Position numbers and translations under genes: made by a program. From Poriferisodalis sp026713105 (GTDB lineage Bacteria > Actinomycetota > Acidimicrobiia > Acidimicrobiales > Poriferisodalaceae): a stretch of DNA of 64,000 bases. Location of the stretch: contig OZ220472.1 in the NCBI GenBank assembly GCA_965115995.1, forward strand, positions 3,100,001 to 3,164,000, read 5' to 3'. Positions within the stretch are counted from its first letter, which is position 1. Each line of letters starts with the position of its first letter. Below the pieces are notes generated by a model. That model worked only from the letters and a program-made list of their open reading frames with translations, made no database searches and was not told the DNA's origin. Shown one piece after another: positions 1 through 9,248 of the stretch.

Positions 1-412
1 GGCCCTTCAGCACGTTGGCGAACTTGCACACCTCGTCGAGCAGTTCGGCGTAGGTGATGGTGCGGGTGTCGCCTGGCTCTCCTTCCCACCAGTAGGCCAC
101 CTTGTCGCCGAGGCCGGCCTCGACATGGCGGTCGAGGCAGTTGTACGACACGTTCAGCGTGCCGCCCAAGAACCACTTGGCGAAGGGCAGGTCCCACTCG
201 AGCACCGTGTGGAAGTCGGTGAACCAGCTCACGTGCTCACGGGCCTGGCGGGCCCAGAACGCGAGCCGGTCGGCGGCTGCTTCCTCATACAGCGACCTGT
301 CTGCGGTGAGCGCCACGGAGCGGAATTCCTCGGCGGGCTCAAAGACGCGGTCCTCGACGTAGTAGTCCTCGATCGTCGCCTCGGTCGATGCGCCAGATGT
401 CTCGCTCGTCAT
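1..412 (-). CDS. acsA: Acetyl-CoA synthetase, N-terminal part (runs off the window)
   Basis: The reverse strand from an ATG at 412 stays open to the window edge and gives about 137 residues of the N-terminal cap region of AMP-forming acetyl-CoA synthetases. Recognisable stretches are WARQAREHVSWFTDFHTVLEWD, split here as WARQAREHVSWF and TDFHTVLEWD, then KWFLGGTLNVSYNCLDRH, then the start of the AMP-binding domain (KVAYWWEGEPGDTRTITYAEL). The enzyme activates acetate to acetyl-CoA in the cytosol through an acetyl-AMP intermediate. The catalytic lysine and the ATP loops lie outside the window. A weak purine-rich stretch (AGGGG) precedes the start. The gene diverges from cobD; the 220 bp between them show no clear promoter to me. 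Confidence 0.9.
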   Translation of the reverse strand, partial: MTSETSGASTEATIEDYYVEDRVFEPAEEFRSVALTADRSLYEEAAADRLAFWARQAREHVSWFTDFHTVLEWDLPFAKWFLGGTLNVSYNCLDRHVEAGLGDKVAYWWEGEPGDTRTITYAELLDEVCKFANVLKG

Positions 413-634
413 CGGTACCCCTGTCTCGTCGTGCTGCAGCTGTGCGGGCCGGGCCGGTGACGCGCGACCCGCTCAGCCAGATTCGCAGAGTAGTTGCCAC
501 CCGCCAACCGCCCCACGGTGAGCCTCGCTCATGACACGGTCCGAGTCTGCGGCAGCGTCTCTGTAATGTCCCGCCGGTGAGCGCCGCCCGTGGGCCGTCC
601 GTTGCGACCGATCCGTGAATGGGCCAAGGTCGCG

Positions 635-1546
635 ATGAGCCAGATGGCACGGCGTAGCAGCGCCGCGGCGCTGGGACTGCTCGTCGATCGGATCGGAGGG
701 GAACCTCCCCCAAGCGTTCATCCGGTGGGTTGGTTCGGATCATTGATGACCAAGCTCGAGCAGCGCATCTGGGCTGATCGACGCTCAGCCGGCGTCGCCT
801 ACGCAGCGACTGGTGTGACCGTCGGAGCGGTCGTCGGCGCCCTCGTGAGGTCGACCGCTTGCGCTGTTGCGCTGACCGCTGCCGGTCGAGAGCTGCGTTC
901 GGTCGCGCTGCGAATTGCTGATCATCTGGCGGCAGGTGAGATGGAGTCAGCTCGAGCTGAGCTTCCCGCGTTGGTGGGCCGCGATCCCAGCGAACTCGAC
1001 GAGTCCGGCATCGCTGCTGCGGTCATCGAGTCAGTCGCCGAGAACAGCGTCGACGCTGTCGTGGCGCCCGTGTTCTGGGCCGTCGTGGCGGGAGCTCCGG
1101 GTGCGACGGGTTACCGGGCGGTCAACACGATGGATGCCATGGTCGGGCGGCTCGATGAGCGGTACCGGCAGTTCGGCTGGGCTGCCGCTCGACTGGATGA
1201 CGTGGCGAACTACGTGCCGGCGCGGCTGTTCGCAGTGCTCGTCGCAGTGTTGCGGCCGCGCCGGGCGCGTGCCATCTGGCAAGCGGTGTGTCGGGACGCG
1301 CCGGCGCACCCTTCCCCCAACGCTGGGGTCGCCGAAGCGGCCGTCGCGGCAGCACTCGGATGTGAGCTCGGCGGCCCGCTCCGCTACGGCACGCGCCACG
1401 AAGACCGGCCACGGTTGGGTGACGGCCCACGACCTTCGGCGGCGGACATCGCCGCCACCGTGCGTCTCGCGTCGCAAGTCGAACTGTTGCTTGCCGCCGT
1501 GTTCACCTTGGTTTGGGCATGCCGGCGCCGACCATCGAGCGACTGA
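635..1546 (+). CDS. cobD: Adenosylcobinamide-phosphate synthase CobD/CbiB
   Basis: A membrane enzyme of late cobalamin synthesis that attaches aminopropanol (or its phosphate) to adenosylcobyric acid. The N-terminal signature is present (ALGLLVDRIGGEPPPSVHPV), as are the family blocks VIESVAENSVDAVVAPVFW and YRAVNTMDAMVG, and the late block APAHPSPNAGVAEAAVAAAL. Hydrophobic stretches suggest several membrane segments. I place the start at ATG 635, which has AAGG six bases upstream and begins just before the conserved signature. A GTG at 590 would add 15 polar residues and cannot be excluded. No other cobalamin gene is adjacent, and I see no B12-box-like riboswitch in the 5' gap. Confidence 0.88.
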   Translation: MSQMARRSSAAALGLLVDRIGGEPPPSVHPVGWFGSLMTKLEQRIWADRRSAGVAYAATGVTVGAVVGALVRSTACAVALTAAGRELRSVALRIADHLAAGEMESARAELPALVGRDPSELDESGIAAAVIESVAENSVDAVVAPVFWAVVAGAPGATGYRAVNTMDAMVGRLDERYRQFGWAAARLDDVANYVPARLFAVLVAVLRPRRARAIWQAVCRDAPAHPSPNAGVAEAAVAAALGCELGGPLRYGTRHEDRPRLGDGPRPSAADIAATVRLASQVELLLAAVFTLVWACRRRPSSD

Positions 1547-1579
1547 GTTCGGCCCCGATGGCTGAGCTTCGGAATGGGT

Positions 1580-2656
1580 TCAATCGACGTGCCACTCTGC
1601 GGCCCAGAACGCGCCCATGCCGGCCGGGTCGGTCAGTGCCGCAGCCTCGGACAGCAGAGCTCGAGCGGCCAGCGCCGCAGCAGTCGGACTCGACCGGTGT
1701 CGCTGCCACAGTGCCCTCGCGTCTGCGGTCAACTCGTCGATGCCGGCCGCGGTGAGCCAGTCGGCCTGAGAAAACAGCATCGCGCCCGGCGGCAGCTGGT
1801 CGAAGACCACCTCGCAGGTGATGTCTGCGGAACCTGGCGCGCGCAGCGGATTGTGCCCGCGACGCTGAGACCGATACGTCCGCAGCCACTCGCTCTGCGG
1901 GCGCTCCGCGAGTTCAGCAGTGGCGCGAATCCCATAGTCGAAGATCAGGACTCGGCCATTGCTGAGCAGGCTCAACGCACGCCGCGTCCAAACCGCTGCC
2001 TTGAGCTGCAAAGGAATTCGTGCCCCCATCTCGGCATCGGGCGCCAATGCGCTGGCCATCGCCGCAGCATCAGCCGGCGCCTCGGGCAGCACTTCGGTCA
2101 CGATTCCGGCCGCAGCTTGCACGTCATCGTCGGTTGGCGCGCTCGTCACAGGCTCGGCGAGTTCGACATACACCTCCTGCCAGCCGTCGTGAGATCGTTC
2201 AAGCAGGCGGAACGGCAGGTTGTCGAGCAGTTCGTTGGCGAGCACCACGCCCACCAGTGGGTCCACCGGTAAGTCCGATGTCGCAATCACTGGCGGGCAG
2301 AGCTCGAGATCCAGGTCGCGGATCGTCGTCAATGCCTCATCGCGCTGGCGCTCGACGCGCTCGACCATCACGTAGCGCATTGCTCCGCGGCAGTCCTCCG
2401 CATGCCGCAGCACCTGCGCGCACAGCGTGCCGCGGCCGGCGCCCCCTTCGATCACCACGAACGGGTCGGGTCGGCCCAGCTCATGCCAGGCGCGATCCAA
2501 GTAACCGGCAATGCATCTCCCAAACAGCGAACCCAGCTCGACTGAAGTGGCAAAGTCGCCGTCCCGAGAGCCCGGCTGCCCGCCGCGTGTATAGAAGCCC
2601 GCAGCGCCGTACAGCGCCTCGTCCATGTACACATCGAATCGCGCGGCGTCAGCCAT
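1580..2656 (-). CDS. MidA/NDUFAF7-family SAM-dependent methyltransferase
   Basis: A 358-residue class I methyltransferase of the MidA family (PF02636 type). Visible landmarks are FDVYMDEALYGAAGFY near the N-terminus, GDFATSVELGSLFG, the SAM-binding loop VIEGGAGRGTL around residues 68-78, the acidic/NELLDNLPFRL block near 140 and a late IFDYG motif. The mitochondrial relative NDUFAF7 dimethylates an arginine of NDUFS2 (the NuoD homologue) and is needed for complex I assembly. Here the gene lies 55 bp downstream of nuoN on the same strand, as the apparent last gene of the 11-subunit nuo operon. I infer it modifies NuoD of one or both complexes; the sequence alone does not prove the substrate. 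Confidence 0.88.
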   Translation of the reverse strand: MADAARFDVYMDEALYGAAGFYTRGGQPGSRDGDFATSVELGSLFGRCIAGYLDRAWHELGRPDPFVVIEGGAGRGTLCAQVLRHAEDCRGAMRYVMVERVERQRDEALTTIRDLDLELCPPVIATSDLPVDPLVGVVLANELLDNLPFRLLERSHDGWQEVYVELAEPVTSAPTDDDVQAAAGIVTEVLPEAPADAAAMASALAPDAEMGARIPLQLKAAVWTRRALSLLSNGRVLIFDYGIRATAELAERPQSEWLRTYRSQRRGHNPLRAPGSADITCEVVFDQLPPGAMLFSQADWLTAAGIDELTADARALWQRHRSSPTAAALAARALLSEAAALTDPAGMGAFWAAEWHVD

Positions 2657-2711
2657 CAGCTCCGGCCCTCGCGATCATTGTGGGCGCCAGAGCACGGTGC
2701 CCAGTTCGTGA

Positions 2712-4361
2712 TCAGCCGCCCAAGTAGAACGACGCGACATCGCCGAAGTGGCTGACGAGGCCGGGGAAGATGCCAAGCGCCAGCGTGACCACGGCGGTGA
2801 TGGCCAGCGCGGCGGCCAGCGCCCCGGTCATGGGGATCGGTCTTGGTGTGAACGCCACCATTGTCTGCTGGCGAGTCTCGGTGGCAAGAAAGCCCTCGTG
2901 CTCGCTAGCGGTCACGTCAACTGGCTCGACTTCGAGTTGACCGTCGTCGCCCCCTGCATCTACACCTAGCGCAACGGTCTCAGGCACCGGCTGGAACCAC
3001 ATCTGGCTCAGCACCCGGGCGTAGTAGCCGAACGCGATCACCGCGTTGACGGCGACGATGACGGCCAGCACCCAGCTGGCGGTAGTGCCCGCACCGGCGA
3101 GTGCCCAAAAGACCACGAACTTGGCGAAGAAGCCGCTCGCCGGCGGAATGCCCGCCAGCGCCGCCAGGAACAGCGTCATCAGCACCGCCATTCCGGGCGC
3201 ATAACTGAAGAGTCCGCCGTAGCTGTCGATCGAACCTGAACGGGTCCGCCGCGATACAGCCAGCACCACGCTGAACGCTCCCAAGTTCATGAAGGCGTAG
3301 ATGATGGCGTACACGACAATCGCGAAGTAGGGCGTCGTGATGAAGTCGGTGCCCGGCACCCGCCAGGCGTCGTCCTCGAACGCAACAGCGAATGGTGCCA
3401 GCATGAAGCCGCCCTGCGCGACGCCCGAATAGGCCAGCATCCGCACGATGTTCGTCTGGCGCAGCGCGATCAAGTTGCCCACGGTCATCGTCACCACGGC
3501 CAAAACCCAGAAGAACGGCTGCACGACATCGGCGGCGCCTTCGAAGGCCACGAACACCAGGCTCAGCAGCGCCACCATGCCGGCTGCCTTCGACGCCACC
3601 GACAAGAATGCTGTCACCGGCGTTGGTGCGCCCTCGTAGGTGTCCGGCGCCCACGTATGGAACGGCACCGCCGACACCTTGAACGCGAAGCCGATCAGCA
3701 CGAACAGGATCGCCACGATGACGATCGGGCTCGACCCCTCACCCTTCAGCGCCTCAGCGATCGTCCCGAAATCGGTGTCGCCGGCCACGCCGAACACCAG
3801 CGACATGCCGTACAGCATCACCGCCGAAGCGAAAACCCCCATCAGGTAGTACTTCAGGCCCGCCTCGTTGGAACGAGGCCCGCCCTTGCGCCAAGCGGCC
3901 AGCATGTACGCCGGGATCGACAGCAGCTCCAGCGCCACGAACACGCTCACCAGGTCGCGCGAGCTGGCCATCATCACCATGCCCAGCAGCGAGGTCAGCA
4001 GCAGCGTGTAGTACTCGTTCTCGTAGTAGTCGCCCTCGCGCACATAGTCGACCGACATCAGCACGACCACATAGCCGGCCAAGATGAACAGTGCCTTGAG
4101 CACGAGCGAGAAGTCGTCGACGACGTAGGCCCCGCCGAACATGGACCGTTCGGCGCCGTCGGCTGCCAACGTCAGTATCGGCACCAGCGTGATCAGCAGG
4201 CCGATGCCGGCCAGCGTCGGCATCATCCGCTTGGCTTTGTCGTCGAGCGCGATGTCGAAAACGGTCACCAGCGTGCCGACTGCCAGCAGAGTCAACTCAG
4301 GCGCGAGCGCGTGCCAGTCAAGTTCCGGCCGCACGAACGCGAGCATCGCCTCGGTGCCCAT
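2712..4361 (-). CDS. nuoN: NADH-quinone oxidoreductase subunit N (first, 11-subunit complex)
   Basis: A 549-residue polytopic antiporter-like subunit of complex I, forming one of the three proton channels of the membrane arm. The proton-translocation helices show YYLMGVFASAVMLYG, then KVSAVPFHTWAPDTYEGAP, which carries the conserved lysine and the HTWAPD signature, and the later block FSVVLAVSRR. A polar insert of about 40 residues (around 470-510, with DAGGDDGQLEVEPVD) sits in a loop near the C-terminus and is unusual. The gene is the last nuo gene of its operon, 59 bp after nuoM, and is followed by the MidA-type methyltransferase. Its paralogue is at 15343-16914. Confidence 0.95.
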   Translation of the reverse strand: MGTEAMLAFVRPELDWHALAPELTLLAVGTLVTVFDIALDDKAKRMMPTLAGIGLLITLVPILTLAADGAERSMFGGAYVVDDFSLVLKALFILAGYVVVLMSVDYVREGDYYENEYYTLLLTSLLGMVMMASSRDLVSVFVALELLSIPAYMLAAWRKGGPRSNEAGLKYYLMGVFASAVMLYGMSLVFGVAGDTDFGTIAEALKGEGSSPIVIVAILFVLIGFAFKVSAVPFHTWAPDTYEGAPTPVTAFLSVASKAAGMVALLSLVFVAFEGAADVVQPFFWVLAVVTMTVGNLIALRQTNIVRMLAYSGVAQGGFMLAPFAVAFEDDAWRVPGTDFITTPYFAIVVYAIIYAFMNLGAFSVVLAVSRRTRSGSIDSYGGLFSYAPGMAVLMTLFLAALAGIPPASGFFAKFVVFWALAGAGTTASWVLAVIVAVNAVIAFGYYARVLSQMWFQPVPETVALGVDAGGDDGQLEVEPVDVTASEHEGFLATETRQQTMVAFTPRPIPMTGALAAALAITAVVTLALGIFPGLVSHFGDVASFYLGG

Positions 4362-4420
4362 CGCTAGCTCCCGTCAGCCTTCGGTCGCATCGGCGTCGGC
4401 GTCAATATGGTCGGCATCGA

Positions 4421-5983
4421 TCATCGGGACCCCACTGCCGCGCTGATGCTGTCGGCAATACCGGTCGACACGCCATCGACCATGTCGAAGATCAGGCCGG
4501 GGACCCAGCCGAAGAGCACCATCGCGATGATGAGCGGCATCCACGCCGCCCACTCGTAGCGGTTCACATCAGCGATCGTGTGGCCCTCCCACTCGGGCTT
4601 GGGTTCGCCGAACGCACTGCGCTGGAACAGCCACAGCAGGTACCCAGCAGCGAACACCGTGCCCACCGCGGCGATCACCATGTAGGTGCGGAACAACTCT
4701 TCGGAAAGACCGGCACCGGGTTTGTAGGCCGACAGGATCACCGGGAACTCGCCCCAGAACCCCGCCAAGCCGGGCAGGCCCAGCGATGCCATCGCCGAGA
4801 TGGCCAGAATCCAGCCCATGCGGGGCGCCGACTTGAGCAGGCCGCCCAGCCGGCCGATCTCCAGGGTGTGGTAGCGCTCCTTGACCGAACCGGCCAGGAA
4901 GAACAGCATCCCGGTGATGATCCCGTGGGCCACCATGCCGAACACCGCAGCGTTGATGCCGATCGGGGTCAGCGTGGCGATGCCGAGCATCACGAAGCCC
5001 ATGTGGGCCACCGAGCTGAATGCAATGAGGCGCTTCATGTCGGTCTGCGCCAAACAGCCCAAGGCGCCGTAGATGATGCCGATCACCGCCAGCAGGCCGA
5101 TCCATGGCGCCCACGCCGCAGCACCCTCGGGCAGGAACGGCAGCGCGATCCGCACGAAGCCGTAGGTGCCGAGCTTCAGCAGCACTGCGGCCAGAATCAC
5201 CGAGCCCACCGTGGGCGCCTCGGTATGCGCATCGGGCAGCCAGGTGTGGAACGGGAACATCGGCACCTTGATGCCGAAACCCATGAAGAGGCCAGCGAAG
5301 ATGATCGCCTGGGTGCCGCGGGCCAAGTCGCCGCCGGCGGCCTTGGCGAGCTCGCTCATGTCGAACGTGTTCAGCGCTGCCCCGGCGTCGTTGGTGGCCA
5401 CGAAGTACAGCGCCACGAAGCTGACGATCATCAACGCCGAGCCGAACAAGGTGAACAGGAAGAACTTCAGCGAGGCATAGCGGCGGTTCTCGCCGCCCCA
5501 CACCCCGATCATGAAGTACATCGGCAGCAGCACGACTTCGAAGAACACGAAGAACAGGATCAAGTCCTGCGCCACGAAGGTGCCGTTCATGCCTGAAGCC
5601 AAGATGAGCATCAAGATGAAGAAGGCCTTGACGTTGCCCGGCTCAGGGATGTGCTCCCACGAGTAGATCACGCACAGCGGGATGATGGCCATCGACAGGA
5701 TCAGCAACGGCAATGACAGCCCGTCGAGACCCAGGATGTAGTCCGCGTTGATGGCGTCGATCCAACCCTTGTGCACGCCGAACTGCAGCGATCCGGCATT
5801 GCTGTAGTCGAAGGCGAACAGCAGGTAGACACCCACGGCCAGCGTGGCTAGCGAGGTACCCAGCGCCACCATCTTCAGTTCGAGTTCGTGTGCGCGCGGC
5901 ACCACCATCATCACGAGCGCACCGACGGCCGGCAGGAATACTGCGAGCGTCAGCGCCCAAGCGTCGAATCCAGTTGCGTCCAC
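4421..5983 (-). CDS. nuoM: NADH-quinone oxidoreductase subunit M (first complex)
   Basis: A 520-residue antiporter-like membrane subunit of complex I. It has the NuoM signatures DGLSLPLLIL, IYSWEHI, the helix with FFEVVLLPMYFMIGVWG (glutamate of the proton channel), KVPMFPFHTWLPDAHTEAPT and the lysine-bearing MKRLIAFSSVAHMGFV. I choose the GTG at 5983 because a strong Shine-Dalgarno stretch, GAGGGAG, lies seven bases upstream. An upstream GTG at 6010 would place that site inside the coding region. The 145 bp between this gene and nuoL are longer than most gaps in the operon; they show no feature I can name. Confidence 0.95.
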   Translation of the reverse strand: MDATGFDAWALTLAVFLPAVGALVMMVVPRAHELELKMVALGTSLATLAVGVYLLFAFDYSNAGSLQFGVHKGWIDAINADYILGLDGLSLPLLILSMAIIPLCVIYSWEHIPEPGNVKAFFILMLILASGMNGTFVAQDLILFFVFFEVVLLPMYFMIGVWGGENRRYASLKFFLFTLFGSALMIVSFVALYFVATNDAGAALNTFDMSELAKAAGGDLARGTQAIIFAGLFMGFGIKVPMFPFHTWLPDAHTEAPTVGSVILAAVLLKLGTYGFVRIALPFLPEGAAAWAPWIGLLAVIGIIYGALGCLAQTDMKRLIAFSSVAHMGFVMLGIATLTPIGINAAVFGMVAHGIITGMLFFLAGSVKERYHTLEIGRLGGLLKSAPRMGWILAISAMASLGLPGLAGFWGEFPVILSAYKPGAGLSEELFRTYMVIAAVGTVFAAGYLLWLFQRSAFGEPKPEWEGHTIADVNRYEWAAWMPLIIAMVLFGWVPGLIFDMVDGVSTGIADSISAAVGSR

Positions 5984-6128
5984 TAGGTAGCTCCCTCTCG
6001 ATCGGAACACGGAGCGGCGAGGTCAAGGCCGCGGGCTAGCGAGGTAGCGCTGCGTCGGGCGAAGCCGCCGGGGGCGACATGCCGACAGGACATGACCTTG
6101 ACGGCGACGGGGTGAGCGGCGGGGCGGG

Positions 6129-8342
6129 TCACAGGACGATCACGAACACGATGGCGACCACGGCTGCGGTGCCGAACAGCAGCGAGCCGTAGTTCTGGAC
6201 CTTGCCGGTCTGCATCACCCGCAGACCCTGACCGCCGGCGTCGGCACCGGAGCCGAGCGCGTTGACGGTGTTGTCGATGGTGCCCTGGTCGATCCAGCGG
6301 TATACCCAGCGGCCGCTGTCGCGCGCCCCCTCGCCCGCTGTGTTGACCACCTTGTCGATCACGTTGTTGTTGACCCAGTTGGCGGCCCGGGCGATCGGCG
6401 CCTTGATCGAGCCCACCACGATGTCGGTGTAGAGGTGGTCGAGGTAGTACTTCTGCTCGAGGAACGTGTACCCCGCCTTGGCGTAACGGTTGCGCTCGGT
6501 CAGCCCGTGCGGCCCGGCATTGCGCCAGAAATACAGGAACGTGATGGCAATGCCGCCCAGCGCCAGGGCCAAGCCCACGAGCGCCAGCCACAGCGACGGA
6601 TCGGGATGCGACAGGCCGATCGCATTGAGGTAGTGCGTCGGCTCGGCGTAGGTCTGCACCAGGTGAGCAAAGCGCTCCAGCCCGACCAGCTCCAGCACCG
6701 GAGTCGGCAGGTTGAACGCTCCCGCGACGACGGCCATGACCGCCAGGATCCACAGCGGCACGGTCATCACCTTGGGCGATTCATGCGGGTGACCGTGGCC
6801 CCGGTACTCGCCCCAGAAGGTGTACCAGATGACCCTGGTCATGTACGCGGCGGTCATCAAGGCCACGACGCAGCCGAAGATGAGCATGAGCGGGTAGGCG
6901 CTCTGCTGTCCCGCGGACGCGCCCAGCAGGATCTCGTCCTTGGACCAGAAGCCCGCGAACGGGAAGATGCCCGCAAGCGCCAACGTCGCGATCACGAAGG
7001 TCTTGTAGGTGTGCGGCATGTACTTGCGCAGGCCGCCCATCTCCCGCATGTCGAAGGTGTGATGGGCGGCATGGCTCACCGAGCCTGCCCCCAGGAACAA
7101 GCAAGCCTTGAAGAAGGCGTGCGTGAACAGGTGGAACATGGCGGCGGTCCAGGCGCCCACGCCCAGTGCCATCACCATGTAGCCGAGCTGGCTCACGGTG
7201 GAGTAGGCCAGCACCTTCTTGATGTCCCACTGGGCGAAGGCGAGCCCGGCACCGATCAGCGCCGTGAAGCCGCCGATGAATGCCATCAGGTTGATCGACG
7301 AAGTGCCGATGGAGAAGCCCTCGAAGAAGACCGGATACAGCCGGCCGATCATGAACACGCCCGCGACAACCATCGTCGCTGCGTGGATCAACGCGGAGAC
7401 CGGCGTGGGGCCGGCCATGGCGTCAGGCAGCCAGGTATGCAGCGGGAACTGACCCGACTTGGAGCACACCGCCGCCATCAGCGCGATCGAGGCCATCAGC
7501 AGGGCGAAGTGGTACTCGTTCGGCGTGCCTGTGGCCGCAGCCGCTTGGCTCGCCTCACCGATCTTCGTGTTGATGCCATCAATGCTGAACGTGTCGAAGG
7601 TGCCGAACAGGATGATGATGCCGACGAGCAGGCCGATGTCGCCGACACGGTTGGTGAGGAAGGCTTTGAGCGCCGCGTCGGTGTTGGGGCGTTCCTCCCA
7701 CCAATGCCCGATGAGGGCGAAGCTGCACACGCCCACCAGCTCCCAGCCCACGATCATCTGGACCAGGTTCTGGGCCATGACGAAGAAGAGCATCGAGGCG
7801 GTGAACAGGCTCAGGAAGGCGTAGTAGTGGACGAAGCGCCGGTCGCCCTTGACGTACTCGCTGGAGTAGATGTGCACGAGCAGCGAGATGGAGGTCACCA
7901 CCACCAGCAGCAACACGGTCTGGCCGTCCACCAAGGTGCCGACGGCGAAGCTCTCCAGGCCCGAAGACCACCAGCCGTCGACTTCGGCGATGACCGGGTC
8001 GGGCCCTGTGGCGTAGCTGTGGCCGTCGTCGGCACCGTGGCCGTCGTCTGCGGCGAGATGCAGATCACCGTCCACGACGGTCGAGCCCGAAGCGCTCAAG
8101 CCTTCGTTGGCGACGATCAGTGCGTGCTCGCCGTCGTCAGAGGTCGAAGACGTGGAGTCCTCCACTTTGGTGACCCACGACGCCGCCGCGATCATCGAGA
8201 GAATCCACACGATTCCCACCGCGGTGATGCCCACCCTGTGAACCCGCTCGGCGCCGATGACGCTGCGCCCGAACAACAGGATGACCAAGAAAGAGACCGC
8301 CGGGATCAGCGGGATCAAGAACGCGTTCTCAAGGATCCACAT
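6129..8342 (-). CDS. nuoL: NADH-quinone oxidoreductase subunit L (first complex), with a periplasmic insertion
   Basis: A 737-residue NuoL, longer than the usual 610-650. It has the antiporter core with IVGWELVGVCSFALIGHWW, KSGQFPLHTWLPDAMAGPTP, DIKKVLAYSTVSQLGYMVMA and HAFFKACLFLGAGSVSHAAH, then the C-terminal lateral-helix region near residues 600-690. Residues about 58-122, between the first two membrane helices, are an insertion rich in Asp, Ser and His (for example DDGHGADDGHS) that the second NuoL of this window lacks. This loop should face the periplasm. The subunit forms the distal proton channel. It lies between nuoK and nuoM in an uninterrupted minus-strand operon. Confidence 0.95.
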   Translation of the reverse strand: MWILENAFLIPLIPAVSFLVILLFGRSVIGAERVHRVGITAVGIVWILSMIAAASWVTKVEDSTSSTSDDGEHALIVANEGLSASGSTVVDGDLHLAADDGHGADDGHSYATGPDPVIAEVDGWWSSGLESFAVGTLVDGQTVLLLVVVTSISLLVHIYSSEYVKGDRRFVHYYAFLSLFTASMLFFVMAQNLVQMIVGWELVGVCSFALIGHWWEERPNTDAALKAFLTNRVGDIGLLVGIIILFGTFDTFSIDGINTKIGEASQAAAATGTPNEYHFALLMASIALMAAVCSKSGQFPLHTWLPDAMAGPTPVSALIHAATMVVAGVFMIGRLYPVFFEGFSIGTSSINLMAFIGGFTALIGAGLAFAQWDIKKVLAYSTVSQLGYMVMALGVGAWTAAMFHLFTHAFFKACLFLGAGSVSHAAHHTFDMREMGGLRKYMPHTYKTFVIATLALAGIFPFAGFWSKDEILLGASAGQQSAYPLMLIFGCVVALMTAAYMTRVIWYTFWGEYRGHGHPHESPKVMTVPLWILAVMAVVAGAFNLPTPVLELVGLERFAHLVQTYAEPTHYLNAIGLSHPDPSLWLALVGLALALGGIAITFLYFWRNAGPHGLTERNRYAKAGYTFLEQKYYLDHLYTDIVVGSIKAPIARAANWVNNNVIDKVVNTAGEGARDSGRWVYRWIDQGTIDNTVNALGSGADAGGQGLRVMQTGKVQNYGSLLFGTAAVVAIVFVIVL

Positions 8343-8352
8343 GCGCGTTCCG

Positions 8353-8652
8353 TCAGCCCTTCATCAGGTCGAACTCGTCGACCGCGATCGATCTGCGGTT
8401 GCGGTACAGCAGCAACACGATGGCCAGGCCCACGCCGACCTCGGCGGCTGCGACGGCAATGATGAACAGGGCGAAGACCTGCCCCGACACGACGTCGTGC
8501 TGCAGCCCAAACGCCACCAGGTTGAGGTTGACGGCATTCAGCATCAGCTCAATCGACATCAGCACCATCACGCCGTTGCGGCGCGCCAGCACGCCATAGA
8601 CGCCCACCGCGAACAGCAGCGCACCGAGCAGCAGGAACTGGTTCAGCAGCAT
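8353..8652 (-). CDS. nuoK: NADH-quinone oxidoreductase subunit K (first complex)
   Basis: A 99-residue, three-helix membrane subunit of complex I and homologue of MnhC/MrpC. It has the family helices FLLLGALLFAVGVYGVL and MSIELMLNAVNLNLVAF, with the conserved membrane glutamate in IELMLNAVN, and the last helix AAAEVGVGLAIVLLLYR with the second glutamate. Length matches the family. It ends 10 bp before nuoL. The gap to nuoJ on the other side is 93 bp, one of the larger gaps of the operon. Confidence 0.95.
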   Translation of the reverse strand: MLLNQFLLLGALLFAVGVYGVLARRNGVMVLMSIELMLNAVNLNLVAFGLQHDVVSGQVFALFIIAVAAAEVGVGLAIVLLLYRNRRSIAVDEFDLMKG

Positions 8653-8745
8653 CGCAGCACCTCCTCAGCGTGCGACGCCGCTGTACCTACCGCTGCGGCC
8701 CTCATCACGGAGACACCCATCACTGTCGCATTCATCACGGCCGCC

Positions 8746-9240
8746 TCAGTCCCGCCGCGCCAGCACGACAGCGCCGATCAGTGCTGCCAGCAGCAGCACC
8801 GAGACAGCTTCGAACGGGACTATGTACTGCGAGAAGACCGAGTCCGACACGTCGGCCGTGCGGAAGACCGTGTTGTCGGTAGCCAGCGAGTCGGTGCCGA
8901 AGCGGTCGATGAGGGCGTAGATGGTGACGCCGCCCAGCGCCAGCGCCGACAGCGCGGCCACCGGCCAGGTGGCCCCGGTCATCTGCGGTATTCGCCCGAT
9001 CGGTGCCCGTGTGAGCATGATGCCGAACAGGAACAGCACCATCACGGCGCCGATGTACACGAGCACTTGGGTGGTGGCGATGAACTCCGCGGTGAGCAGC
9101 ACGTAGTTCGCGGCGAGACCGCCCAGCACCGCCACCAGGAACAGGGCTGCATGCACGATGTTGCGCGTCGTCACCATGCCCAGCGCGGCCAGCACGGTGA
9201 TGCCCGCGATGATGCCGAAGGCGATGTTCTGCGCAACCAT
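8746..9240 (-). CDS. nuoJ: NADH-quinone oxidoreductase subunit J (first complex)
   Basis: A 164-residue membrane subunit of complex I with five predicted helices. The conserved block VHAALFLVAVLGGLAANYVLL and the glycine/tyrosine-containing third helix VLVYIGAVMVLFLFGIML, which forms the pi-bulge helix in known structures, are present. The N-terminus (MVAQNIAFGIIAGITVLAALG) is a clean start ATG at 9240, eight bases after nuoI. The C-terminus ends in IGAVVLARRD, as in many homologues. Confidence 0.94.
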   Translation of the reverse strand: MVAQNIAFGIIAGITVLAALGMVTTRNIVHAALFLVAVLGGLAANYVLLTAEFIATTQVLVYIGAVMVLFLFGIMLTRAPIGRIPQMTGATWPVAALSALALGGVTIYALIDRFGTDSLATDNTVFRTADVSDSVFSQYIVPFEAVSVLLLAALIGAVVLARRD

Positions 9241-9248
9241 CGGGCGTC

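Noticed and set aside
413..634. Cobalamin riboswitch before cobD
   Set aside because: I looked for the B12 box pattern and a matching long structured leader and did not find them in the 220 bp.
6435..8462. A 675-residue frame on the plus strand opposite nuoL
   Set aside because: It is a GC-rich shadow frame antisense to a clearly conserved gene, with Gln/His/Arg-rich composition and no domain.
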